From an uncultured Verrucomicrobiota bacterium (lineage in GTDB: Bacteria; Verrucomicrobiota; Verrucomicrobiia; Verrucomicrobiales; Verrucomicrobiaceae), in the NCBI GenBank assembly GCA_903854655.1, contig CAINXC010000672.1, positions 1-36,039 of the forward strand: a DNA stretch of 36,039 nt, read 5' to 3'. Under the pieces are notes generated by a model. That model was not told the origin of the DNA. It made no database searches and saw only the letters and a program-made list of their open reading frames with translations. A program made the position numbers and the translations under genes. Below are positions 1 through 8,327 of this stretch, piece after piece (position 1 is the first letter of the stretch; every line of letters begins with the position of its first letter).

Positions 1-203
1 CGGAGGGCCGCGTGAGCCACTTTGCTGCCGCCACTTTGCACCCCGGCCAAAATGGCTGCCGTCGCCCTCGACGGGGCTCAAAAACCATCGCGCGCAGCGC
101 CACACTCCCCTTCCCACCGCTCCGGACCTGCCAAGCTCCCCCCTTCACACCGAGGGCGGCGTGAGCCACTTTCCCTGAACCCACCCCCCCCGCCCTCACC
201 ACC
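1..203. other. non-coding left edge with a 21-bp direct repeat
   Basis: I see no convincing gene here. A 21-nt sequence at 3-23 recurs at 152-172 with one mismatch; its core is GTGAGCCACTTT, and part of it recurs again at 31-38. From about 175 to 250 the plus strand is almost pure C/T, which continues into the 3' end of the terminase gene. A portal gene would be expected beyond the left edge. The role of the repeat is unknown. Confidence 0.4.
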
Positions 204-2045
204 TCACCACCCGCTCACCACACCTCCCGCCTCCCCTCGCCCTCCCTCAGGTCCGGCGGCAGGGCGCTGAGGGGGGGTGGCGGCTGGGTGATACGCTGTC
301 GCAGCGCTTTTGCACAGCAGCGCCAGCGCGGTGGCGATCACCTGGTCGTCGTGGCAGCCGGTCAGGCGCATCGCGCCTTCGCTGCCGTCGGCGTGGCGGA
401 TGAAGGTGCGGAACTCCGCGTTGATCCAGGGGAAGGCGCAGCGGAAGCCGGCGGCGGGCTGGTGCAGCTCGCGCAGGTGGCGGGCGAGGTTTTCCACCAG
501 CGTCTTCTTGCTTTCGGCGGTGGTGTTGAACCCGATGAGCCCGGTGTCCTCATAGGAATCGACACGGTCCTTGGGCCGCTCGCGCAGCCACAGCGCCACG
601 CGGCGGCGGCGCAGCTCGCTGATGAGGAATTCGCCCCGGTTGGACTCCGGCACCACGGGGCAGCCGCCATAGTAACCGGCGAGGCGGGACAGCGCCTCGG
701 CGAGGATGTCCATGTCCCAGCGGTTGCCGGGGTTGGGGCGGCCGCCGGGGCCCCAGCCGGTGGGGTACAGGCTGGCGACGATCTCCGGGAAATGCCAGCG
801 GCCCTGGCGGTCGTAGTACCCCTCGCGCAGCACCACCACCGCGTTGCAGTCCGGGTCCGCGCCGGTCACGTGGCTGGCGCCCTTCATGTTGTCGGATGCT
901 ATGAGATAGCTGCATCCGGGGATGCGGTCCTCGACCATGGCGAACTCGGCGCTGCCCGCGTCCGCAGGAATCCAGGCGCAGCGGCGGTAGTCGCGGCGCT
1001 CCGGCGGCAGGTCGCGCTCGGCGGGGTGCAGCTCCAGCGTGCCCGGGCGCAGGTGCGGCTCGCGTTCGCGGGCGTAGGCGTCGAGCTGGTCCAGCGCCTC
1101 CAGCTTGAAGCGTGAGGGCGAGGAGGCGCGTAAGCCGTCCTCCGGCGTGGTGGGGTACTCGCGGTCGCGCTTCATCGGGTCGCCGCCGCACTCCGGGGCG
1201 GCAAGCAGGTGGTGGTAGTACCCCACGCACTCGGGTGTTAGCTTCAGCTCGTCCCACAGGCGCAGCGCCTTGTGGTCGGCCGCCAGGTGCAGCTTGTCGC
1301 GCAGGCCCTCGCGCTCGGCGGCGGTGAGCGGCAGGGTCGAATCCGGGAAGACGTGCCAGGGGGCGAAGATGCGGATGTAGCCGTTGCCCTTCGTGCCGGC
1401 CTTCATCTGCTCCAGCGTCACCGCCCCGCCCCAGGTGCGCGGGAACACGCCCGCCGGGCCGCAGGCGGTGGATTCCATGATGACGATGGTGGCGGGCAGG
1501 TTCGGCACGCAGTTCAGCACGGAGTTGAGCACCTCCTGCGCGTCCTTCGCGCCGCCGGAGGGCCAGCGCGCCACCTCCGTGGCTATCACAGCGTGATAGG
1601 TGCCGGAGCGCCCCGCCTCCGGGTCCCCGGCGGTCTCGCGGGTGAAGGTGCTGCCGTTGCTGCACGCGGCGGCGCTCTGCGTGTCCTTCCACGAATTGCC
1701 CCAGGCATGGCTGTCGTGCTTCGCGTAGTGGCGCAGGATGCTCCACAGGTTCGCGGTCTGCGAGGACTGGCCGCCAATGACGAGGCAGCTCATGGCCTCG
1801 GCCCGGGCGCGGGCATACAGCACGGCGATGTTGCCGGTGCTGCAGCCCTTCTGGCGCGGCTTGTAAACGATCAGCCGCACCGGCTGCCCGTTCTCCAGGC
1901 ACCACTGCACCGCCTCGCCTATCTCGCGCTGCATGGGGTTCGCCACGGGAGGCTTGTCATTGCGCGAACCGACGGCCTTGGACCGGATCCGGCCATGGGT
2001 TTCGAACCAGGTGACGGGGTTGGAAGATAGGACACTGGGGGGCAT
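204..2045 (-). CDS. terL: phage terminase large subunit
   Basis: This is the packaging motor that translocates and cuts phage DNA at the portal. From the chosen start the protein is 613 residues. The ATPase half shows a Walker A-like KPRQKGCST (about residues 62-70) and a Walker B-like hydrophobic strand ending in ATEVARW (about 155-161). The C-terminal nuclease half shows acidic positions of the RNase H-like fold: a SDN segment near 384, a PESN segment, and a late CHDDQ near 570. The frame is open to 2162, but those extra 39 codons run through the gatacaag inverted repeat, so the ATG at 2045 is preferred. It lies just downstream of a small helix-turn-helix gene on the same strand. The C-terminus is a low-complexity Gly/Pro tail encoded by a purine-rich strand. 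Confidence 0.9.
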   Translation of the reverse strand: MPPSVLSSNPVTWFETHGRIRSKAVGSRNDKPPVANPMQREIGEAVQWCLENGQPVRLIVYKPRQKGCSTGNIAVLYARARAEAMSCLVIGGQSSQTANLWSILRHYAKHDSHAWGNSWKDTQSAAACSNGSTFTRETAGDPEAGRSGTYHAVIATEVARWPSGGAKDAQEVLNSVLNCVPNLPATIVIMESTACGPAGVFPRTWGGAVTLEQMKAGTKGNGYIRIFAPWHVFPDSTLPLTAAEREGLRDKLHLAADHKALRLWDELKLTPECVGYYHHLLAAPECGGDPMKRDREYPTTPEDGLRASSPSRFKLEALDQLDAYAREREPHLRPGTLELHPAERDLPPERRDYRRCAWIPADAGSAEFAMVEDRIPGCSYLIASDNMKGASHVTGADPDCNAVVVLREGYYDRQGRWHFPEIVASLYPTGWGPGGRPNPGNRWDMDILAEALSRLAGYYGGCPVVPESNRGEFLISELRRRRVALWLRERPKDRVDSYEDTGLIGFNTTAESKKTLVENLARHLRELHQPAAGFRCAFPWINAEFRTFIRHADGSEGAMRLTGCHDDQVIATALALLCKSAATAYHPAATPPQRPAAGPEGGRGEAGGVVSGW

Positions 2046-2053
2046 AAGATGGG

Positions 2054-2187
2054 AGATACAAGACTTTAAGATACAAGATGCGAGATGCGGAATACCTGAA
2101 AGCAGCCGAAAGGACTGAAGGTGAGAAGAGCAAGGCGGCACCCGAAGCCTCAGGTCTTGCATCTTGCATCTTCCAGTCTTGTATCTT
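2054..2187. repeat. inverted oligomer array, gatacaag type, copy 1
   Basis: The left arm carries AGATACAAGAC (2054-2064) followed by a second AGATACAAGA unit and GAGATGC repeats. The right arm carries the exact complement GTCTTGTATCT (2176-2186) preceded by CATCTTG units. About 85-110 nt separate the arms. The right arm lies inside the 3' end of the neighbouring helix-turn-helix gene and codes its last dozen residues. A 40-nt part of the right arm (2149-2188) matches the second copy near 5048-5087 at all but about four positions. This looks like an intergenic mobile or slippage-made hairpin, not a simple terminator. Confidence 0.75.
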
Positions 2188-2428
2188 CTAATTGCACCAG
2201 CGTCTCACACGCTTTCACCAGCATCGCATCAATGAGCACCCGTGGGTACATCACGAGCCTGGGGCCGAACTTGACGAAGGGAAGCTGGCCCTTGCAGCGG
2301 CGCTTCCACAGGGTGGCGCGGGTGAGGAGGACGAGGACCCCGGCGCGGTTGCGGCGGGCGAACAGGCGGCGGACCTCCCAGCCGCTGTAGCAGTCGCGGG
2401 GCAGGATGACGGGTGGTTTGGCGCTCAT
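2150..2428 (-). CDS. small helix-turn-helix DNA-binding protein
   Basis: This 92-residue protein has a pattern typical of excisionase/MerR-like winged helices: a segment beginning LTRATLWKRRCKGQ, then LPFVKFG, a basic position, and a short helix (PRVLIDAML). Such domains occur in phage excisionases, small regulators and some terminase small subunits. Its position directly upstream of terL on the same strand makes a small-terminase role possible, but this is inference. The start at 2428 faces a roughly 100-bp divergent intergenic region shared with the structural operon, so it could also regulate that switch. The last residues (about 80-92) are encoded by the right arm of the gatacaag repeat, suggesting the original C-terminus was replaced. 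Confidence 0.6.
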   Translation of the reverse strand: MSAKPPVILPRDCYSGWEVRRLFARRNRAGVLVLLTRATLWKRRCKGQLPFVKFGPRLVMYPRVLIDAMLVKACETLVQLEDTRLEDARCKT

Positions 2429-2534
2429 GGGGTCATTGTTCCGCCTCCGGGCCTGGATGGCAAGCGAATCGTGTAGCTTGTTGTCGGAATGTGTATCCCA
2501 GTGTCAACCATTGCGGCCTTGATGAAACGCGGTC

Positions 2535-3377
2535 ATGGGCGAGAATGCAGGCATGACCACACCGGCCCCGATGTCCGCGACAGCGCCCGCCCTTGATCCT
2601 GTCACCTTCTATGAACGGCAGCGCGCGGCGCTGCTGGCGGCGGGCACCGCCGGCTACGTGGACCCGCATTTCACCGATCCCAGGACCGGTCCCGACGACG
2701 CTCATGGCGATGACACCCCGCCGCCGGACACGCAGCGCATCGGCGGCCAGCCCGCCCCGGCCGATGACGACGACGACAACGCCGGGCCGCCGCAGTACAC
2801 CATCCGCCCCACCGGCGAACTCGATTCGCATGCGGCCATGCTTCTGGGCCGCAATCCGGGGCTGAGCTTTGATGACGCGCTGCGCCACGCCCGCACTCAC
2901 CTGGGCATGACGGCGCCCGAACCCGTGCAGGATGCTCCCGATGACAACACGGCCTCCGCGCCACAGGACGGCGGCCACCCGCCCGTGCATCCCGCCTACC
3001 TGGCCAGCGCCGCCGAGGCGGCAAGGCTCTTCCCCGAGGCGACACAACCGGGCGGCGAGTTTAACAAGCGCATTGAGGCTCTCGACCGCATGCTCAAGCA
3101 ATCGGGCGATCCCTTGCACACGCACCTGAACAAGCCGCTGCTGCTGGCGCACCTCGTCGCCGCCGAGCTGCGCCCGCCAGTCCAGCAGGCCGCGCCAGCC
3201 GCTCCCCTGCCCCAGCCAACGCGGCAGGCACCCGCGCGCATGACCGCCCCGCTCTCCGGCGGCACCCCCGGCACCGCCACCTCGCAAAGCCCGCTCGACC
3301 GCCAGATCAACGACATCCGCACCCCGGAGCAGTACCGGCAGCTTGTAACCCAGCTCACCGGCAGGAGCCGGAAGTAA
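2535..3377 (+). CDS. putative phage scaffold or capsid-assembly protein
   Basis: First gene of the rightward structural operon, immediately before the major capsid gene. The 280-residue product is rich in Pro, Ala, Asp and Gln. It has a disordered acidic stretch (DDDDDN near residues 81-86), a helical middle (about 155-220) and a polar C-terminal helix ending in a basic tail (TGRSRK). Position, composition and lack of a fold with catalytic motifs fit a scaffolding protein, which forms the internal core during prohead assembly and is then removed. No family could be named from sequence alone. An ATG at 2553 is an alternative start, with a GGCGAG stretch about 9 nt upstream; the call at 2535 is therefore uncertain by six codons. 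Confidence 0.55.
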   Translation: MGENAGMTTPAPMSATAPALDPVTFYERQRAALLAAGTAGYVDPHFTDPRTGPDDAHGDDTPPPDTQRIGGQPAPADDDDDNAGPPQYTIRPTGELDSHAAMLLGRNPGLSFDDALRHARTHLGMTAPEPVQDAPDDNTASAPQDGGHPPVHPAYLASAAEAARLFPEATQPGGEFNKRIEALDRMLKQSGDPLHTHLNKPLLLAHLVAAELRPPVQQAAPAAPLPQPTRQAPARMTAPLSGGTPGTATSQSPLDRQINDIRTPEQYRQLVTQLTGRSRK

Positions 3378-3398
3378 AGAGCCGGACGGCCCAACTCC

Positions 3399-3437
3399 AA
3401 TCCGCAATCCGCAATCCCAAATCCGCAATCCGCAATT
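3399..3437. repeat. AATCCGC heptamer direct repeat
   Basis: Five direct copies of an AATCCGC-like heptamer stand between the scaffold-like gene and the capsid start. Unlike the gatacaag arrays, no inverted arm is visible nearby. It ends about 10 nt before the capsid ATG, where a ribosome-binding site would be expected; no Shine-Dalgarno sequence is present there. Confidence 0.75.
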
Positions 3438-3446
3438 CATTAACTT

Positions 3447-4949
3447 ATGTCCAACCCAGCCTACACCTACCCCACCTATACCGCCTCGCCGGTCACCGGC
3501 GACCAGCTCGCCGCCGTCACTCCCGAAGCCGTGCGCAAGCTCTGGAAGGCCGGCGTGGACACCTTTGAAGAGACCTCCGACTTCTTCGCGGAGATGGAGG
3601 GCAGCAGCCCGCTGTCGCTGATCCAGACGGAGACGGACACCTCGAAGGGCGCGGGCCAGTCCATCACCTTCACCGTCGATTCCGGCCTGTATGGCGAGGC
3701 GCACCTGGGCGAGGATCTGTTCATTGATTCCAGCCACTACGAAGAACTCAGGCTGGGCACCAACGACCTGACGGTGGACTGGTTCCGCCACTCGGTGCGC
3801 TTCACCGAACGCACGGAGGAGAAGATGGGCATGCGCGGCGAGCTGATCGACCGCGTGCCGGAAAAGCTGGGCGACTGGGCCGGCCGTTTGAAGACGGAGA
3901 AGATGTTCATGATGTTCCGCGAGCAGACGCCTGCGGAGAACCAGATCAGCCTCGACACCGGGCTGAACTGGAACACCATCGTGACCAACGCGCAGGTGAT
4001 GAAGCGCTGGGGCGCGGCGCCGGCCGACGTCGCCCGCGACCCGGCGGGGAAGACGGTGCGTGCGTACACTGTGATTGCCACCACCGACGCGCTCACCAGC
4101 CTGAAGCTGGACAGCGACTACCGCGACATCCTCAAGAGCACGAAGGACCCGGCGGGCGCGAAGTACATCTTCAGCGGCGGCTACACGCCCATGGACGGCC
4201 ACATCATCAAGGAATACGAGGCCATCGAGCACGACGGCTACGGCGCGATCGGCTCGCCCCTGAACCCCATGGCGCGGCTCGGCGTCGCGATCCCTTCGAT
4301 CAGCAACAGCGCGCTGAACCAGATCAGCGGCGGCGGCTCGGACCTCGACCCGTCCAACAACCTCATCAAGCCGATGAAGTTCTTCCCGCAGTATGCCTAC
4401 AAGGTGCAGGCCGGGGTGACGCTCTCGCCCACGCCGGGCTCCTTCTACGTCGCCATCATCAACCCGCCAAACGCCGCCACCGACCCCAACAAGTACGGCT
4501 TCTACCAGGTCGCGGCGGTGACCAGCGGCGGCACCACGGCCCTGGCGAACGACGGCGTGCACCTCACGATCCAGATCGCGCTTGCGGCCACCGCCGCCAG
4601 CGCCACCGGCCTGGGCGCGGCCACCGTGACCACGCTCGGCACGGTGACATGGGACAGCAGCGTACACAGTACCAATCACCCGCAGAACGCGCTGGTGGTG
4701 CTGGTGGGCTCCGATGCGGTGCCGCGCTTCAAGTCCCTGATCATCGGCGCCTCCGCCGCACGGCGCGGCTATGGCAAGGTGCGCAACGGCCGCGCCGTGC
4801 AGGAGCATGAGGGCGGCTTCGTGCGCGACGTGTTCTTCAAGACCGTGTTCGGCCAGGCCGTGCGCCAGAACCGCCTGGGACGCGCGCCAGGGGTCCTCGT
4901 GATCGACCACAAGGGCGTGTACGCCGGGACGCCTTTGCCGACGCCGTAA
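3447..4949 (+). CDS. major capsid protein, N4-gp56-like
   Basis: Predicted main head protein of 500 residues. The N-terminal third has the character of the N4-gp56/DUF4043 capsid family: an element resembling GQSITFTVDSGLYGE, then an acidic EELRLGTNDLTVDWFRHSVR region, then a long helix with MGMRGELIDRVPEKLGDW. The C-terminal third includes a probable surface insertion rich in Ala, Thr and Gly (about residues 375-415) before a conserved-looking end with GYGKVRNGRAVQEHEGG. It follows the scaffold-like gene and precedes virion genes, as expected for a head module. No Shine-Dalgarno sequence is evident. The family assignment is from pattern recognition and is fairly secure; the insertion could be a decorating or immunoglobulin-like patch. 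Confidence 0.82.
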   Translation: MSNPAYTYPTYTASPVTGDQLAAVTPEAVRKLWKAGVDTFEETSDFFAEMEGSSPLSLIQTETDTSKGAGQSITFTVDSGLYGEAHLGEDLFIDSSHYEELRLGTNDLTVDWFRHSVRFTERTEEKMGMRGELIDRVPEKLGDWAGRLKTEKMFMMFREQTPAENQISLDTGLNWNTIVTNAQVMKRWGAAPADVARDPAGKTVRAYTVIATTDALTSLKLDSDYRDILKSTKDPAGAKYIFSGGYTPMDGHIIKEYEAIEHDGYGAIGSPLNPMARLGVAIPSISNSALNQISGGGSDLDPSNNLIKPMKFFPQYAYKVQAGVTLSPTPGSFYVAIINPPNAATDPNKYGFYQVAAVTSGGTTALANDGVHLTIQIALAATAASATGLGAATVTTLGTVTWDSSVHSTNHPQNALVVLVGSDAVPRFKSLIIGASAARRGYGKVRNGRAVQEHEGGFVRDVFFKTVFGQAVRQNRLGRAPGVLVIDHKGVYAGTPLPTP

Positions 4950-4956
4950 GAGAGGG

Positions 4957-5086
4957 AAGATACAAGACTGTAAGATACAAGACTGTAAGATACAATACTT
5001 CAAGATACAAGATCGGAACCCCCGCGCACGCCTATTGCATCCCTCCCCTCAGGTCTTGGATCTTGAATCTTAAAGTCTTGTATCTT
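4957..5086. repeat. inverted oligomer array, gatacaag type, copy 2
   Basis: The left arm has four direct AAGATACAA units (from 4957, two followed by GACTGT). The right arm ends in GTCTTGTATCTT (5075-5086), the exact complement of 4957-4968. About 40 nt of GC-rich spacer lie between the arms. The right arm is nearly the same sequence as in the copy at 2149-2188. It sits between the capsid stop and the next gene and could fold into a long hairpin. Confidence 0.8.
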
Positions 5087-5134
5087 GGAACCCCATCAGC
5101 TCCCGGATCTCCGATTATCCCCAAAACCCGTTCT

Positions 5135-5482
5135 ATGCTTCAGATAACTCTTCGCGGCCTGCACCGCGCCACCTCGCCCCGAACGGCGGGACCGTTCGTG
5201 TGGAACGATGAGCACGGGCTTCACCTCTGGCAGGGGCGGGCGCTGACGGCGGGGGAGTTCAACGCCTTCGCCAGCAGCCGGGAATGGGACCGGCTTGTCG
5301 ATTTGCACGGAGGTCTGCTGCAGATCCGGGTGGTGGAGGATGCTGTCTCACCACCGAGCGTGGCCGCCGCCACGGGTGATGGCGTCGCGCCGCCGCAGCC
5401 CAAGACCCGGCGCACTCCGGCCAAGAAGCCGAAGAAGCGCCGCAGCGCCAAGAAGAAACCCCGCACCGCCGCAAAGCCATGA
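5135..5482 (+). CDS. unknown virion-operon protein with a lysine/arginine-rich tail
   Basis: The product is 115 residues from the ATG at 5135. An earlier TTG at 5063 in frame falls inside the inverted repeat and is less likely. Residues 1 to about 70 form a small globular domain (MLQITLRGLHRA..., with a WNDEHGLHLWQGR stretch). The last 30 or so are a histone-H1-like basic tail containing AKKPKKRRSAKKKP. The tail suggests nucleic-acid contact, for example inside the head, but no family is recognised. The stop overlaps the next start by 4 nt (ATGA), so the two genes are probably translationally coupled. Confidence 0.6.
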   Translation: MLQITLRGLHRATSPRTAGPFVWNDEHGLHLWQGRALTAGEFNAFASSREWDRLVDLHGGLLQIRVVEDAVSPPSVAAATGDGVAPPQPKTRRTPAKKPKKRRSAKKKPRTAAKP

Positions 5483-6321
5483 TGAAGATGACACCGCTGC
5501 CGGTTGATGACGAGGCCCTGACCGCCGGGGCCGAGCAGATGGAGCGCCAGGTGCTGGGCATGAAGCGCAACCTGGAGCAGTACCAGCCCAGCATTTCATT
5601 GACCAGCGAGGGCCGCCTCATGTACGCGCTGGCGCAGGACCCGAACGCGCAGACCTTCCATGTGTATCCCACCGGAGGATACGCGAAGCCCCTGAAGCCG
5701 GACACCATCGCCGGCCCGCACCGCCTGCGACGGGCGGCGGCCACGGCGCGCAGGGTCATCACGCATGTGAGCCCGTTTGCACCCCAGGATGTGCCGGGGC
5801 CGAACGCCACGAGCCTGCGCGGCCACGTGATTCCGCTGGGCTTCATGGCGGCACAGGGGCTCGATGTCTGCTGGAACGGCAGGGGCTGGACGGTGACGCC
5901 AGGCGAATTCCGCTTCTCGACGCAGATCGCGGAGATGAACGAGGAGGACAACGTGAGCTTTCCTCAGCAGGTGTTCGCGCCGCTCACCGGCATGATTTGC
6001 GCGGCCTTCACCGTGGCAATGATTCCCGACGAACCCGAGCCGCCCTTTGGCCGCCTGCGCATCGTGGACACCGAGATTCGCTTCGAGCAGGGACAGGACC
6101 GCATTGAGATCAAGACGGACGCGACTTTCGCCGAGGACCCCGGCACGGGTGAGTTCAGTTTCGACGAGGTGATCTCGCCCATCGCTTATGTCCTGGCACC
6201 CACCGCTAAGCGCCCGGCGCCGGTGGTGCTGACCCTGGGCAACGGTGTCTTCCCCACCGGCCGTTCCTTCACCATCCCGACCCCGGACTCCACCGCCGGA
6301 GCCTTCCCCATCGACCCATGA
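5479..6321 (+). CDS. hypothetical phage structural protein
   Basis: A 280-residue protein of unknown family in the head/tail operon. It begins with a short acidic helix (about residues 8-35), has a basic patch near 70-90 (GPHRLRRAAATARR), and then a mostly beta-rich body with repeated GEF.FS/GRLRIVDTEIRFEQG-type strands. No signal peptide or membrane segment is visible. It overlaps both neighbours by 4 nt, strong evidence of a co-translated virion module. It may be a head completion or tail-tube-like protein, but this rests only on position. Confidence 0.6.
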   Translation: MMKMTPLPVDDEALTAGAEQMERQVLGMKRNLEQYQPSISLTSEGRLMYALAQDPNAQTFHVYPTGGYAKPLKPDTIAGPHRLRRAAATARRVITHVSPFAPQDVPGPNATSLRGHVIPLGFMAAQGLDVCWNGRGWTVTPGEFRFSTQIAEMNEEDNVSFPQQVFAPLTGMICAAFTVAMIPDEPEPPFGRLRIVDTEIRFEQGQDRIEIKTDATFAEDPGTGEFSFDEVISPIAYVLAPTAKRPAPVVLTLGNGVFPTGRSFTIPTPDSTAGAFPIDP

Positions 6322-6923
6322 TCTCCGATCTCGACCAGCTTCAATCCTGGACCACGGAACTCGAAATCCGGCGGGCCGACCGCGCTCAGCAGGACTATGG
6401 CGCGATGCCCTGGACGGTGGGCGCGGCAGGCGGCGACGTGGCGGCGGACTGCCCGGAGCTTGCGCAGACCACTTCCATCCACGGCGCTGATCCGGTGACC
6501 GATGAGTGGCAGGAGCTGGTGATCAACGGCTTTCTCCAGGACCCAACGACGAAGGAGTTCCGGCTTATGCCCATCACGGTGTATCCTGGCATCGTGCTCG
6601 CCCCCTGGGTGGAAAACGCGACGGTGCCGCCGCCCAGCTCGGTGCTGTGGGTCACGATCACCTGGCAGACCGGCTCGGCCACCTTCCCCAACCGTGCGGG
6701 GCCGCAGTGGGACGGCTCGATCCAAAGCGCCACGGCCGTCATGTTCTGGGCGCCCGCCGGACAGGAGTACACGGACGGAAACGCAAGGTCCCCCACCCAG
6801 GTCTTCTTTAACGGGCGGATCGGCAGCACGGATGCCGGCGGCCTGTTCACCTTGGACGACTCCGAGGTGCAGTTCACCGACACCTGCGGCCAGATCGCGC
6901 CGCTGCTGAGCTTCCTTGCCTGA
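6318..6923 (+). CDS. hypothetical phage structural protein
   Basis: A 201-residue acidic protein of unknown family, starting in the stop of the previous gene. It reads as a beta-sandwich-like protein with several Trp positions (PWTVG, APWVEN, LWVTITWQTG, MFWAPAG). A short N-terminal helix carries MISDLDQLQSWTTELE. No catalytic motif is visible. The gene order (after a similar unknown protein and before the duplicated tail domain) suggests a minor virion component. Confidence 0.6.
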   Translation: MISDLDQLQSWTTELEIRRADRAQQDYGAMPWTVGAAGGDVAADCPELAQTTSIHGADPVTDEWQELVINGFLQDPTTKEFRLMPITVYPGIVLAPWVENATVPPPSSVLWVTITWQTGSATFPNRAGPQWDGSIQSATAVMFWAPAGQEYTDGNARSPTQVFFNGRIGSTDAGGLFTLDDSEVQFTDTCGQIAPLLSFLA

Positions 6924-6966
6924 CCCTTTTCACCCCACACCCTGCCATTACCAACCCTACTGTCCT

Positions 6967-8259
6967 ATGCCTGTTCAATCCAACTTTCTTGAGGCCGTGG
7001 TGGCCGACACGCTGCTGGGCCGCTCCAGCATCTATTCCTGGCCCGGCACGCTGTACTTTGCGCTGTTCAACTCGATGCCGGACGGCAACGGCCAGAACGG
7101 CGCGGAGGTGCCTTCCGCCAACGGCACCGGCTACGCCCGCGTCGCGGTGACCAACGGCACCAGCCAGTGGCCGGGGCTGCCGACCACGGGCGCAACCAAG
7201 GGCATCAAGAGCAACCTCAACGCGATCACCTTCCCGGCGGCGCTGACGGCCTGGGGGGACGTCGTGGGCTTCGGCATCTATGACGCGGCCTCGGGCGGCA
7301 ACCTGCTGGTTTCCAGCCCGCTGGACACGACACGCACCGTGGCGGCTAACGACACGATGCGCTTCACCGCCGGGTCGCTTCAGTTCACAGAGTACAACCC
7401 GACGCCGGACAACATCCTGTCCTTCTTCGGTCAGCGCTTCGTGCTGGACAGCCTGTTCGGCCGCTCCAACACGTACACGGTGCCCTCGGACGTGTACTTC
7501 TCCCTGTTCACGATGATGCCGCAGCCGGACGAGGTGGGCGGCGCCACCAGCTTCCCCGGCGGCCAGGAGGTGGGCGGCAACTGCACGATCCAGGGCACGA
7601 CGACCAGCAGCGGCGCGGCGATCACCCTGACGGGCGCGGCAACCAACAGCACCGCCACGGTGACCTGCGCGAGCACCGCCGGCCTGGCCTCGGGCATGCA
7701 GATCTCAGGCAGCGGCATTCCAACGTACACGGCGATTGTTTCGGTGACCAACAGCACGACCTTTGTGATCTCCTCCGCCGCCACGGCGACGGCCTCGGGC
7801 CTGACGCTGACGGCAAACCTGGCCACCGGCGCGATCGTGGCAAGCACCGCGGGCCTGGTGGCGGGCATGAACGTGACGGGCACCGGCATTCCCACCGGCA
7901 CCACGATTGCCGCCGTGGTGACGGGCAGCAGCAATGCGCTGGTGCTGAACAGCAGCGCCACCGCCAACGGCACGCCGATGCTGACCTTCACCAACCCGGC
8001 CACAGGCTACGCACGTGTGGACGTGCCTAACAACAGCACGAACTTCCCGGCCTACGCGAACGGGGTGAAGCAGAACGCGAACCAAATCGTGTGGCCGGTG
8101 TGCGCGGCGGCCTGGCCGGGCGTGGTGGGCATCGGCATTCACGATGACCCGACATCGGGCAACCTGCTGTGGAAGATCCCCTTCGCCTCGGCGCGCAACT
8201 TCGTCATCGGCGAGGAGCCGCGCCTGGCGGCGAACGCGGTGTCCATTTATCTGGACTGA
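6967..8259 (+). CDS. tail/fibre-like protein with an internally duplicated domain
   Basis: The 430-residue product contains two copies of one domain of roughly 140 residues. Copy 1 (about 3-140) has VVADTLLGRSSIYSWPGTLY, then TGYARVAV, then a GFGIYD.ASGGNLL stretch. Copy 2 starts near residue 148 with FVLDSLFGRSNTYTVPSDVY and ends with TGYARVDV and GIGIHDDPTSGNLL. Copy 2 is split by an insertion (about 204-345). The insertion contains two repeats of a Ser/Thr-rich module, with GMQISGSGIPTYTAI near 242 and GMNVTGTGIPTGTTI near 299. The module type is common in phage and surface proteins. The frame is open from a TTG at 6916, but the ATG at 6967 gives the better N-terminus. Confidence 0.65.
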   Translation: MPVQSNFLEAVVADTLLGRSSIYSWPGTLYFALFNSMPDGNGQNGAEVPSANGTGYARVAVTNGTSQWPGLPTTGATKGIKSNLNAITFPAALTAWGDVVGFGIYDAASGGNLLVSSPLDTTRTVAANDTMRFTAGSLQFTEYNPTPDNILSFFGQRFVLDSLFGRSNTYTVPSDVYFSLFTMMPQPDEVGGATSFPGGQEVGGNCTIQGTTTSSGAAITLTGAATNSTATVTCASTAGLASGMQISGSGIPTYTAIVSVTNSTTFVISSAATATASGLTLTANLATGAIVASTAGLVAGMNVTGTGIPTGTTIAAVVTGSSNALVLNSSATANGTPMLTFTNPATGYARVDVPNNSTNFPAYANGVKQNANQIVWPVCAAAWPGVVGIGIHDDPTSGNLLWKIPFASARNFVIGEEPRLAANAVSIYLD

Positions 8260-8327
8260 GCCGTCGGCTCCTGACTGAGCAGAGCCGCATCATCCCCTCG
8301 CGTTGACCCCATCCAAACACCGCATCC

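Noticed and set aside
2433..5003. Long leftward open frame (about 850 codons) opposite the scaffold and capsid genes
   Set aside because: Antisense shadow of GC-rich coding sequence: no domain, Arg/Ala/Gly/Val-dominated composition, and it crosses the intergenic repeats.
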